Positions 12,778-24,478 of a stretch of DNA of 64,000 bases are shown here, one piece after another. This stretch comes from Gossypium raimondii (taxonomy: Eukaryota > Streptophyta > Magnoliopsida > Malvales > Malvaceae). The translations under genes and the position numbers were made by a program. Below the pieces are notes generated by a model that had not been told where the DNA came from, ran no database searches, and saw only the letters and a list, made by a program, of their open reading frames with translations. The stretch covers positions 43,317,192-43,381,191 of the forward strand of contig NC_068566.1 of assembly GCF_025698545.1 (NCBI RefSeq). Direction: 5' to 3'. Each line of letters starts with the position of its first letter. The stretch's first letter is position 1.

Positions 12778-14489
12778 AATTTTATTTTCTTCTGTTCACA
12801 AAAAAAAAAACTAATTAGTAAGCATTTGATTTAAGTACTTATAACATTAAACCCAAGTGAAAAATTAATTAAAAAACGCCTACGGGTTTGCAAAGACTTA
12901 AAAATCCCATTTGGAAATTACCTTCTGTAGCTAAAATTACCTTTTAAAAATATATATTTGAGCAATAACTTTTTATCATAAAAAAATTAAGCAATTAATC
13001 ATGAAGTTTCCTATTAAGTTGAATTTTATAAATGGAAAAATTGTCTCTTTCTAGGTTTGGAGAATTAGTTAACTTGTCATTTCAGCATGTAAATTAACCA
13101 AGCAAAGTACTAAAAATTTTAAAAATATATATAAAACAAATTGTAATACTAATACCAGCTAAAAAACACTGTAAAGAAAAAAAAGAGCGAAAATTTCAAG
13201 AACTTGATTTTTTTTTCAAAGAGCTTGTTTGGGTACATTGAAAATGAAAAAATACTGATAAATTACAAAGAAAAGAGTTGGTACTAGGTACCCTTTTTCT
13301 TCATTTTCTGAGAACCAAACAGCAAAACCCAGAATGCAGAAAGAGAAATGGAAAACCCCCCTCAAAATAAAATAAAATAAAATAAAAACCCAAAAAGAAA
13401 AGCAAAATGCAAAGAGAGAAAGAGGGAAATGGAACCTGGGTTTCAAGCAGAAGAGTGAAGGAGAGGCATTGTTTGGATGAAAGGAAAATGAGAGAAAAGG
13501 GAATCCCTTTTGGTCGTGATTTTTAGGGATATTTTTGTTTTCTCTTTCTCTTCTCGAGTGAAAGAGAAAATTAAGTTTTAATGTAAAAGAAGGAAGGTTA
13601 GCACATGGAAGGTGGGTTGTGTGTTTTCCTTTCAATCACCGCTCATCTGTCATCAATTTTTAAATTCCTTTTTTTTTTTTTTGAAATTGAAACATTTTAT
13701 ACCCAAAAAAATTGAAAAAAAAAATCTGGGGAGATGGATTTTGAAAAGGAAAGCCAAAAGGAAAGAGGAGTAAACGTAGATCTAAAAAAGGTTTTCTTAG
13801 GTCAAATTTTATTGAAGATCCTTGTATTATGTATTTTTTTCTGATTTAGTCCTTCTATTGCAATATTTTCAATCCTGAAACATAATTTTTCTCGTTAATA
13901 GTTTTTCGTGATTTATTTTCAATTTTAAGTGATGTTGTACAAACCAAACTAGCAGTGGAGTGAGTCCGATCATGAATTTTATAGTTGAAACATTTCTAAT
14001 CAACTTTATACCCAATTTGATCAGTTGTTTTTGGTGATACCAGCCAATCCAACCACGGTTTAAGATCAATTTTTTCCATTCGTTTTGTTAAATTATTTGA
14101 TAGGATTAACACAAGATTAACCTCGCAACTGAAAATATACATTATTTATTAAAAAGTAACGGGACTCAGTTCATCTAAAACCTATCATATAAGGACCAGT
14201 TATAGAATTATACAAGGAGAAACCAAAAAAGAGATCACCGACGAAAGATTGAAGAAATGGGAAAAATCACCGACGAGATTGGAATGGAGAAAAAAGAAAT
14301 ATGAAAGTGTTGTCCAAATTGGGTCCCAATTTTTTAGTTGCAGCTTACCACTCACATGCTGTGGTCCCTTTCTTCTCTTATTTTCCTTTCCATTTTTTAT
14401 GGTTTTTAATTGATTTTCATTTTCCTAAAATAAATTCTTTTTTTGGGTTTTTCAAGTTTTCGATTTAATCTCTAGGCGAGCTCAGTTAA

Positions 14490-14526
<37 letters not shown>

Positions 14527-15614
14527 TATAACCACAATACAAATGAGTAGGCTTTAGAATTTTAGATTTTGATTTTCTTTTCCTTTCATAATGCTGTTGA
14601 ATATAAATATAATGGAGTTGGGCACAATTTTAGGTGCATTTTCTTTTTCTTGTGTGCTTCTTTTGACTATTAAGACAAAAGAAAAAAAAAAAGGAAAAAT
14701 GATTTCAGCAAATGGCCAATGTTTGCTTGTTTGTACATATATAAAGCAAAGCATGTGCCTTTTGTAAATTATATATATTATTATTTATGCAGGCAAGGGA
14801 TTCAGTTATACATTTTGGTAATTTTATATAATTAATATTTTAATAATATAAATACATTTTTCGTGCATGTAAATTTTAGAATCAATCCAATATTTATTTA
14901 AAATATTTTTATATTAACATATATGAAATGGTTACATAAAATAAATTTATACAAAATTTAACATGCATGATCCACATAAATATAATATAAAATATATACA
15001 GAAGAGTATAACATTACTTGTATTTTACACTAACACGAGTGACTACCATTTATACAATAGATATCCAAAGGAGGGAAAAAATGTTTGATACAATGCTTCT
15101 TCCTATTTGAACCCACAATCATTTCCCATTTAAATTAATTTCAGGTTATTTGTGGGATTTTTATGATTAAATCAAATGAAACCATGTGTTGATGGAATTT
15201 GGAGTCTGGGTCTGAAACTTTTTGCATGGTGACCAACATCCATCATGAGAAAAAGAAAAAAGAAATGAAGTGGCGTATACATTAAGTGATCAATTATAAG
15301 TTTGAAGCACCAAAAAAGAATACCCAAGTTGTATAGTCTTGGATCTATTTATATAAATATATATGATCCCATGTATCTGAAACCAACCACATTCCAAATT
15401 CTGAATCAAGTTTGGTGGTGGTGTGGGTCTCTCCATATGCTTTAAAGTCAATAGTTTACATAATAGCATAGGCCACCCCCTCCATTTATATATATATATA
15501 TGTGTGTGTGTAGTTATATTAACCCCACACCCATCGTAAAGATGAAGATTTTAAATCACAAAGACACAAAATTTCTAACCAACTAGCAAGAGGAGCCTTG
15601 GAAATGAGCTTTAC
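12778..15614. other. GATA-gene upstream region and intergenic space to TPST
   Basis: The part next to the gene (about 12790-13640) probably contains 5'-UTR and promoter; CT/GA-rich stretches at 13380-13600 are typical of plant leaders. A TTA trinucleotide repeat lies at 14489-14525 and a short TA/TG run at about 15488-15512. No further exons are recognised apart from the exon-like island at 15615-15683. Confidence 0.5.
14489..14525. repeat. TTA trinucleotide microsatellite
   Basis: About twelve uninterrupted ATT/TTA units, followed by an AT-rich tail. Its only use visible here is as a length-polymorphic marker. Confidence 0.9.
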
Positions 15615-15683
15615 CTCAGATTCATCTGCCAATTTGGTGCAATGTTTGTTTTCAAAGAAACATCCTGCACCAATCATAAGCAC
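15615..15683 (-). other. Exon-like island downstream of TPST
   Basis: On the minus strand a CTTTCAG acceptor is followed by 69 open bases (23 codons, beginning VLMIGAGCFFENKHC) and a GAG|GTAAAG donor. It lies 270 bp beyond the TPST stop codon in the same orientation. It could be a spliced 3'-UTR exon, an alternative terminal exon or chance. No partner exon was recognised further down. Confidence 0.3.
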
Positions 15684-15951
15684 CTGAAAGCAACTTCACA
15701 ACTGTATCAGAATTGAGAATGTCATCATGTAAAGCAAATCATAAAGCATTTTTTCCATAGATAATATCGTAATAAAGCCAGCCATCTCTACCGAAAAATT
15801 TTGTACCCAAAACTGTACCCAACGGTTGTGCTTCACATGTAAGCACTCCAGCATGCTGAAATAATAAGCTAATTCCCTATTCTTTTTATACAACTTTTGT
15901 TTTTCGTTTCTTCTTTGGGTGTGATCCATAAAACCGAATAGCCAGTAACAT

Positions 15952-18900
15952 TCATATCTTCAATTTCAATGTTCTTCGCTTTGCATTTACAAACAAGAAG
16001 ATGAACAGCAAGACAAATGGCATGGTCCACAAACAGGCATCCCAAAGTTTGATGCCACCCGAATAAATGAAGATGCTTCCTAGTGTTCTCTGCAAAATTA
16101 CACAGCATAATAAGGATAAATTATTGTTGCTTGGACCTAGATCTCACCATGTAACAATCTAAAATACACCGAGATATCAAGCAAGCGTATCGATGATATG
16201 CACAAACTTTGATTAATATCCAGTATTCCTTATCAGTCTTGGATGTATACCAAACTACGGGTGTAAATGAGACACCGGTGCTGCAAACTACTCGAGTTTG
16301 ACTCTAAAAAAATTCGAACTTGATTTGGTAATTATTGAGCCGAGTCCGAGCTCAAGCCATGGATTGAGTCGAATTTGAGCTTAGTAATACTTGACTCGAA
16401 CGGCTCACAAGCCTTATCGAGCTTTTCATATTTTTATATTATTAAATTACATTATTACCCTTAATATATATTATTAGCCCTAGGCTTAATTATTGAGTCA
16501 AGCTCGAGTTCAAGCTTGAGAACAAAAATTGGTAAACGAGCTTAATCAAGCTCGAGTTTGAGCCAAGTATCGAGCTTCAAATTTCGAGTCGAGCTCGAGC
16601 TTGGCAGTATTCGAACTCAGCTTCGCTCCATTACACCCCTATACCAAACTCACCGCATCAAACAACTTCTCGGCTGCTTGCTTGTGCTGCTTTGCAAAGA
16701 TGCCTTGAGCATACTCATAGAGCTCCACATCAAGCTTGTTAAGTGATTGTATCCGCTGGAGGACCATTTGAGGAACCCTATTACGTGCCTGTAAATCCAG
16801 ATGTTAATAATAAACAGAAGAAGATTTCAACTTTGACAAAGCTACGGTTGAACTTCCTCTCCGAGATTGAAGCAAACTCTTGATCTTGTGCTTCTTTTCT
16901 ATTTTTCTTTTACTTCTCCCTCATTTTTCCACACAACTCTCTTTAATATTGGTTATGGATACTTTTTCCAGTTAATTTTGAAACCTTGAATTTTCCCTAC
17001 TTACTGTACACATAATAGATTTACAAATGAAATCCCCAAATATGTAACCTACAATCAAGGCACTGGAAATCTAATTCCCTTGACAAAAAGATTGACTAAC
17101 ATAAATAATCATATATGAAGATACAGCACAACTACTAAGGCATGGTTTTGTTCTGGCCAAAGTGCTCAACTAAATAGTCATATAGCGAAGCCAACCATGC
17201 TCTAGAAATAGATTACACACATTATTTAATAATGGTGTGGCATTTTAATGTTCTGTATTTTAGCTTACCTCCTTAGTGAAGTTTGCAGGGGAGATTCTCT
17301 TCAAGGAAGCTATACGTCGACGTGTTTGGGTCTTTCGCAAGCCGGAAATGCAAACCTCATAAGTGTCCATAAGTTTTTCCACAGTCATCTGTTATGGTAG
17401 AAAGAAAATAAAGTTATACCGTTTAATGCAAAAAGAAATCACATTTAAGTCCATAAAAAAAGTCAGATATCACACTAAAAAAATGGCTTACATTATCTTG
17501 GTTTACTTCATTGTCATCTGATGATGTGGTTTCATTCCCCTTTTCGTCTGAGTTGGTATTCTGTCATACCGTTTTAAAAAAAAAAAGAAATGGTTAAGAG
17601 TCCTACATTAGTAGGTATCCAGATATTAAGCATTTGTTCGCTAAAATGCAGCACCTGATCCAGCTCTGAATCTGAAAATGAAGTGCCCTGTTCTGCAGCA
17701 CAGATGATTTAAGTAAGCTAAAATATCTTGGTATCAATCAGTTTAGAGAAAGACAAGAAATCACGGTGTGGCAAAATCAGCACTTCGATGTAATACAATC
17801 AAATACAAGAAATTAAACAATGTTTTACAAGGCTTTCTTCATTAGATAGGTTTCAGGGGGATATTTCAATAAAACCCCACACTAACCTGAATTATTAACA
17901 TTGGCTCCCTTCCCAATAGCATTAGAGTTTACCAGCTGAGAAATCACTTGTTGCCCAACCACATTGGCAAACATTGTTGCAGATTCCCTATGGTCCTCAG
18001 TTAGACCAACATATAACATATTGTCCAACCTCTTCTGCAAGATTTACAAGTGTTTACCATAATTCCAACAATATACCATAGAAAGGGGGAATCAGAAAAG
18101 CTATATGAAAGTTCTTAAAAAATTCCAAACTATGTTAATTACCTTTGCAACTTGAAGCACGTAGTCACCAAGATTGTTGTACTTATCTACGCAATGGCGC
18201 ACCTCATGTGATTCAGGTAAATAAGAGTTGTTTGTCAACCCTGCAATCTGTAAATTAAATTAGTAAACCAGCATTTTGGACAAGAACATAGATAAAAATG
18301 GTGCAAAATATGGATTGGTACCTGAAAGGTTGCACCATTATGGACAATTTCATGAGCTATAGGATTGTTAATGTAATTGAGCAATGGCATTACAATGTCT
18401 TCCATGTTGTATGGATCACCGCTTGTAAAATCGCTGGTGCCCCTAGTTTTCCTAGCATCTCTCTGCTCATAAAGAGTAAAAGTAAATATAAATGTCTTGT
18501 AATAATTATATCATCGCATGAGAAGTCAAAAGACAACTTCCCCCTCTAGATCACTTCAGATCACACAAAATAAGTGCAGATATGATAGGTTTCGATCACG
18601 GAAACTGAGAAACAGAAGTGGAGATGTTCTCAAATTGGTCAAAGTAATGCTATCTTAAAAGGCAAATCAACACACAAACAAGACTACCAATTACCGACTG
18701 CACTAAAATGCATAAAAGGCTCTCTAGGAAAGCCCTTCACCCAAAATGCGGAAAGGTATCATTGACATTGAGAAATGCAATGACCTTCACAGAGAGTAGA
18801 AAAAACTCTAATCCCTAATACAGTGAAAAATGAGTAGCACAAATAGCAGAAAACATACCCGAGCAAACAGGTCTTCCCGCATCCACGGAACCAGATACTT

Positions 18901-19862
18901 CCAAGGCCATATATCCAGAGTACTTACTCCTTTATTTTTAGATCGCAAACGTCCTGCCATTTGTGTGGCAGATGTTAAGTTGGGATGCACTAGGAATCTA
19001 GCTGCCACCTCCACTGAAAACTCATATGTGCTAAAGACACGGTCAATCGGATTCCTAAGTATCGTCACCACTGATGTCCTGCCCCTGGGAAGTTTAGAAC
19101 TTATGCTATAGTCATCATGAGTAACCAACAACCTGCATTTTTCCTTGCTGTATTCAAGTGGAAAAAAAATCAATCAAACATCCTCGAAAGGAAAAGGAAT
19201 CGCAAAAAAGGAGAACTCCTCCTTCAACTTTAAATACAAATAAAATTCCAACCGTACCTAGGATCGAACCGTAGCTTGTCATAAGATCGGGGGCACTCTA
19301 GAGAACTCGAATATAACTTCTTTAAGAAACTGCAAGCATAAACAAAAGAAGTAAATCCCAGAATGGCGGACATCTTATCGTTCATTAATATGCATACATA
19401 ATATATCATATATATACATATATTAACTAAGTTAAAAATTGCACAGTCAATGTACCAGATGATAATTACCAGTCAATGTACCAGATGATATTAACTAAGT
19501 TAAAATTTGCACAGTCAATGTACCAGAAGATGATTACCAGTGGAAATAGGTTCGACCTCCGGTCCGAGGAACATGAAGGAAGAAAAGTAAATCCTTGAGC
19601 GCGTGTTTATCCTCTTTGCTTTCATGTTTAAGCGAATTAGTAGCCCATTTTTTTACCACATTTTCGCAATGCTCGTAATCAGTTACAGAAAAGGCATTCA
19701 CCACTACACATAATATGAAGGGGAAAAAATTCAAAAGATTTAGCACTTCAAAACATATCAAAATCAATGGATCAAAAACACCAAAAAAGGAAAGAAATTG
19801 ATTCAGTGAATACCTAATCCAAGAAGAATTAACAGAATTGTGCATTTTAGAGTAGAATCCAT
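15952..19862 (-). CDS. TPST: Tyrosylprotein sulfotransferase (plant type)
   Basis: Transfers sulfate from PAPS to tyrosines of secreted peptide hormone precursors (PSK, PSY, RGF/GLV/CLEL and CIF families) in the Golgi. Twelve exons join in frame to 489 residues: 19862-19814, 19703-19538, 19329-19258, 19147-18859, 18462-18322, 18247-18143, 18034-17887, 17692-17655, 17560-17492, 17388-17269, 16788-16654, 16089-15952. The Arabidopsis protein is about 500 residues. The start is chosen because this frame gives a signal peptide (residues 1-20, leucine-rich); the ATG at 19866 is in another frame and leads nowhere. VPRTGGRT at 61-68 is the likely PAPS phosphate-binding loop. Blocks STYEFSVEVAARFL and STLDIWPWKYLVPWMRED match the plant enzyme. 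A single transmembrane segment near 459-478 and a basic KRRTLKLKI tail give type I topology, as in plants and unlike animal TPST. Intron 11 carries a MITE and intron 2 a tandem duplication. Confidence 0.97.
16256..16641. mobile_element. hAT-type MITE in TPST intron 11, 8-bp target duplication TACCAAAC
   Basis: The ends TACGGGTGTAAATGAG (left) and, reverse-complemented, TAGGGGTGTAATGGAG (right) form terminal inverted repeats. The flanks 16248-16255 and 16642-16649 are identical TACCAAAC, an 8-bp duplication as expected for hAT elements. The 386-bp body is itself palindrome-rich, with 'gagctcgagct' phrases, and is non-coding. On the gene strand the element starts at intron position +13. Confidence 0.85.
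19425..19545 (-). repeat. Tandem duplication of the 5' end of TPST intron 2
   Basis: The block beginning at the exon-2 donor (CTG|GTAATC) and running through CATCTTCTGGTACATTGACTG and AACTTAGTTAATAT is repeated directly behind itself with a few changes. The copy contains a second donor-like CTG|GTAATT at 19472-19467, 68 bp inside the intron. Confidence 0.75.
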
Positions 19863-20510
19863 TCATTCAATTCCTATTCAAATCACTGCCGAGAAAAATA
19901 ATAATTACAATAAATAAAAAAATAAAAAGGCGAAAGGGGGAGGGTCACAACTCACAGATCACAATAATAATAAAAACCCTAAATCACAATAAAACGCTAT
20001 ATTACAGAAGGTGAGGAAAAGGGAATTTTAATTTTTTTTAAAAACTAAAAAAATAATAAAAAAAGAAGAAATATATTCAGAAATAGTGGGCTGCTACCTG
20101 TATCGAATAAGGGGATCTCGTGCTCATAAATTAAATCCCTTCGAAGCTGTGTCCGGACTTTAGGTACACACAATTTAACTCTTTGATCAATTTTGGTCCC
20201 ACAAAATAAAAAATTACGTTGTGAATTTCCGGGGTTTATTTTAAATAATAATTTTCTCGGCAGCCAAACAGGGTTTGGGAAATTTTTTCAAGGGAGGAGA
20301 AAAAAAAGAAGAAGAAGAAAACTTTAAGGTTGTGATCTGTGTCCGAAGAAGAACACAGAACCAGCCTGAGAACAACGAAAACTGACGAACAATGACAATG
20401 ATTTAGGATGTGGAAATTTGAAATGGTAGAAAACTATTTTATATATATACGTGGCTTAAATCACAAATAGGTAGCTAATCTATTTTATTTTTACAAGTAT
20501 TTCTAAATTA
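19863..20510. promoter_or_regulatory. TPST upstream region with candidate TATA box
   Basis: Contains the probable 5'-UTR and promoter of TPST. On the minus strand a TATATATATAAAATAG run lies at about 20450-20435, some 575 bp above the ATG, directly preceded by a CCACGTA motif. That spacing would need a long or spliced leader, so the TATA call is tentative. Confidence 0.35.
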
Positions 20511-20746
20511 GGGCAAAATACCAAAAAAAGCCCTATTTTTTTAAAATTTATCCAAATGGGCCCGGTATTTTATTATTTATCGGAATGGGTCATTTTTCCG
20601 GAAATCGCGTCCACGTCAGAGCGCTTTGCTTACGTGGACAAAAACGCGCCTACGAGGACGCGATTTGCTGACACATCGCGCTGACGTGGACGGGCCCATT
20701 TCGGTAAATTTTTAAAAAAATAAGACTTTTTTTGGTATGTTGCCCC
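20511..20746. mobile_element. Fold-back (MITE-like) element with CpG-rich core
   Basis: The left end GGGCAAAATACCAAAAAAAG and the right end, reverse complement GGGGCAACATACCAAAAAAAG, are followed on both sides by 'aaattta(t/c)c(c/g)aaatgggcccg'. Together they form inverted repeats of about 55-60 bp. The centre is CpG-rich with repeated CGCGTCCACGTCAG-type motifs, unlike the surrounding AT-rich DNA. No target duplication could be fixed. Confidence 0.6.
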
Positions 20747-20889
20747 AATATGTAGCTTAAATTATGTATTGTAGTTAATATTCATAATATTTTAGCTCAA
20801 ATTGTCAATCCGTCTATACTATTGTACTAATAATATATATTAATGTAATATTGAAGAGTTAATTGATTAAAAAAATTCAAAATTATTAC

Positions 20890-20957
20890 CAACAAGATTT
20901 GAAACAAGGCACTAAGGTAAAAGAGCAAGCATCTTAACCAACTAAGCTAAACTAATT
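20890..20957 (-). mobile_element. tRNA-like (SINE-head) relic
   Basis: On the minus strand TAGCTTAGTTGG (20949-20938) matches a tRNA box A, and GTTTCAAATC (20905-20896) matches a decayed box B, about 32 bp apart. The acceptor stem does not pair and the box B is mutated. It is therefore a tRNA-derived relic rather than a tRNA gene. Confidence 0.4.
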
Positions 20958-21339
20958 AATTGACATATTATAAAAATACTGTTATTATCTTAATTATATT
21001 ACTTACGTTCTAACGATTTATCGGACCTATTCCATACACGTGTCAAATCGAAAAATAATACAACAATTACGTAAAAAAATCCGTGTTTATTTCAAATAAA
21101 TAAGGAAAATAATGATTTGAATGTTTCAAAATTCAATTTTAAACCGAAAAAATCAAAATTTAGAGGTAAAAAAGGATCTTTTTCGACGAAAACTGTGGCA
21201 AAGCGCCTTCGGCGTTTGTCAGCGCGTAGATCTCGAAAAGTTATTCGAAATCAAAAAAATCATCTCAATCGGACAACCGAGCGAAAAGTTATGGCCTTTC
21301 AAAGTTTTCCAAGCTAAAAAACATAAACGATCAATTTTT

Positions 21340-21605
21340 TGACCGATGGGTACTGTTCACGTGCGGCGCAAATCGCGTCCACGTAACCCTGATTTGCTTC
21401 CACGTCAGCAAATCGCGCTTACGTGGACGCGATTTGTTGCCACGTAAGTAATCGCGCTGACGTGGACGCGATTTGCTGACACGTCCCCTGACATCCGCTG
21501 ACGTGGACACGATTTTGAAGAAAATGACCCATTCCGGTAAATAATAAAATATCGAGCCCATTTCAGTAAATTTTAAAAAAAATAGGGCTTTTATGTGTAA
21601 TTTAC
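21340..21605. repeat. Second copy of the CpG-rich repeat, one end only
   Basis: Contains about six copies of an ACGTGGACGCGATT / reverse-complement motif at 21360-21510. Its right part (21515-21590) is the reverse complement of the left end of the element at 20511, with the shared 'aaatgggc.cg.tattttattattta.cggaatgggtcatttt' order. The matching second end is missing, or is represented by the 20511 element, which would make 20511-21605 one composite fold-back of 1.1 kb. Confidence 0.55.
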
Positions 21606-24478
21606 TCTCTAAATTATACTCCGTTATCTAAAATGATATGAAAATTATATTCGATATCTTAAAATTAGGTAGAAACCCAAATTACTCCGCCAATAAAATA
21701 AAATTTTTAACCAATTATTTTAGGCAAATTTTAACTAAAAATTTTAAATTTTATCTCTTTTATTCTTCGTCAAAGATCTTTAGTGACGGAAAATTTAAAA
21801 ATTAGTCAATAAACTCATTTGAACCAGTTTTGGCAACAAAATTTAGATTTCAACAAGTTTTTTTTAAAATTTTTACTATGTCCTATAGAACCCATGTAAT
21901 ACTTTTTACTTATTTGTGGAATCTAAAAATTTGCATGAGATAATTTTTTAATTAAATTAAAATTTTCAATTTTTTACACTCTCTTACTCCCTACTATTTT
22001 TCTTCTTACCTTTAATGCAATATTTTAATTGTTAGATTTTTTTCCAATCCTCTTGCCATTATTTTTCTATTCAGCCTCTTCTCTCTATTTGAATTTCATG
22101 CTTTATTGAGGGTTTTTATTATTATAAAAGCTTTAATTATTTTATGCAAAGTACATAAAAATAAAAATAATGGAAAAAGTTATTTTTAAAAAGTAATACA
22201 TAGATTTTGAATTGGGATGAAAATGGAATCGAAATTGAGATTTTAAAATTAAAAAAAAGTTTGTGGAAATTTGAGTTTTTCATTGAAAACTGGGTTTGGA
22301 TAAGTTTTTTACAGATTCTTGAATTTTTGTCATAAGAGTCATTAGGTGAAGAACAAAAGAGATAATAATTTTAAAGTATTTAAGGAAATAATATTTAACT
22401 TTTTAGGATTTTTTAGTTAAAATTTGCCAAATGTCACAAAACAATTGACTAAGAGATTTATTTTAACAACCGAGTAACATTTAATTTTAAAAAATATATG
22501 TTTATAGATTTATAAAAAAAAAACTTTAGGAAATAACATTTATTTTATTTGGATTTTTTAGCTAAAATTGTCATCTGCCATAAAATGTTTGGGTAATAGT
22601 TTTTTAACGTATGGGGTAATAATTTTTAATATTTGTAATTAAATTTGTTTTTTAAAAATTATTTGATTTAAATTGAATCGAGTTAGATGAACCCATAATT
22701 GAAAAATATTTACTAAAATAAATCCGAAATTAAAATTTTAATTATTTTTAACTTGAATTAACGCAACCTTTCTATCACTACAATAGTAACTTTATTGATA
22801 AGAAAAATTCTTATGTTGGCTAATTAGAACAACTCAAGTCACAAATATTCTTTTAATTGATGCATGATAAATTTTTTAATTTAGTAAATTTATTTAATAT
22901 CGGATTATTCATTTGGTTCGAATCAAGTTTGAACAAAATAAATTTCGCTTTAAATAGCCTAATCATATTAAAGCATTGCTTATTAATTATTATTTTTAAT
23001 TTATATTAATTCTAAAATATATAAATAATAATATTTTAAAAATAAATAAATAGTGATATATATTTTTTACTGTGTCTATTAAAGTGCTGTGTTGATAACA
23101 CATCCTCAATATCGTTCACAGTTTCGAACGAGAGCCTAAAAACACCTTTCAATGTCTAAACAAAATAAACTATGGTTATTGAAAAGCTTTACAGAAAGTA
23201 GGATTTGAACGCATGACTTGTAGAATATAAGTCACGCAAGTATGTATGATATTGTATAAATTAATGGCTCTTTAACATTTCATGTAAACCACTTCCAATA
23301 AATTTAAATTAAAAGATATCAGAAAGAAAACTTTAAAAGAAAATCGAGACATACGTAAAAATAACTTCGTTATATACTTTTCTTTAATTAAAAGTATTTG
23401 AGTATAGCTATTAGGATATGAATAAAAAGTGGGTTAATACTATATTACTTTTATATTTAAATAATGAAATAGACTATTAATTTCTTTTCCTTAGTGGAAT
23501 GAATTAATTGGGTTGATAAGAATAAACTATTTTATTTTTAAAATTAAATGTGATTTCACTACCAATAATTCCTTTTAATAATTTTAAAGTCAACGAGGGA
23601 TAGCATTAAAAGGTAACATTGAGTGAAATGATGAAATTCTAATATTACATAAATTTCGAGTTAAATTCTTAAATCCGTTTTCTCTATTAAATATGTTTTA
23701 TGGTTTGGATTGGGGGAATAGAAAATAGGGAAGTAGGGGCATAGCTTAGTGGGTATGGAGTTGGACTGTTTTATTATTTTAATCCGTAGTTGCATAATAT
23801 CAAGTTGTCGCCTTGGGAAATGGGATACGTGGTGCAATAATAGAAAATGCCAACATTTTGGCTGGTTTTTTAACCTCCAAAGTGCCTAAATGGTGCCCAA
23901 ACCACCCACTTTGGTGGTGCTTGGGGACCCCACCCCACCCACAGACCATGGAGCTTTGTAGATTTATCAATTGGTCACATCAGATTGTTTTAAATTTTTT
24001 ATTTAATTGCATGAGTATTAATTCTAATTTTCAGTCATTTAATATTTGTATTATTTTCGATTTAAATAGCTTAAAATTTATAGAAATGTTGTGAGTTTTG
24101 ATTATTTTGATCATTAATAATTTTAGATTGTTTATTAGGACCATAAAAATATTTTTAATAATTTTGAATTCAATTGAAAAGTCAAAATTCCTAGGTTTAT
24201 GCACGGTATTCCAAACTCATGCATAAAGTCCGATTGAGGTAAATTATAAAAAAATGGAAATTTTGATTTCACTAATTAACCCGTGTTATCTGTACAAAAG
24301 AGTTGGGTTTTTTTTCAATGACACGATATCTACCGCACCAAATGTAGCTGGCATTAGGTAAGTATATGCTCATTTTGACTGCATAAAAGAATGTTGCAGC
24401 AATGCAATATATGCAATGGTATGAACTGTTGATGTTCTTCCTCAATCCAAGCAAGTAAACCATCAGATTGAGAATTAA
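21606..24478. other. AT-rich intergenic DNA between TPST and the EDR2-like gene
   Basis: No exon-like or RNA-gene sequence was recognised. A phrase 'aggatttgaacgcatgactt' near 23202 resembles a decayed tRNA box B, as in SINE debris. The last few hundred bases (about 24100-24478) should contain the 3'-UTR of the EDR2-like gene. Confidence 0.45.

Noticed and set aside
13216..13635. 139-codon minus-strand frame above the GATA gene
   Set aside because: Ser/Phe-rich translation of CT/GA-rich DNA; better explained as leader and promoter sequence.
20890..20957. Intact tRNA gene
   Set aside because: Box A is good, but box B is mutated and the acceptor stem does not pair; kept only as a tRNA-derived relic.
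21117..21342. Lys/Arg-rich open frames (66-73 codons) resembling basic proteins
   Set aside because: Located within the repeat-rich region between two copies of the CpG-rich element, with low sequence complexity and no splice or promoter context.
23813..24094. 93-codon plus-strand frame with Trp/Pro-rich stretch
   Set aside because: No family resemblance and no neighbouring exons; the sequence lies in intergenic DNA next to the EDR2-like 3' end.
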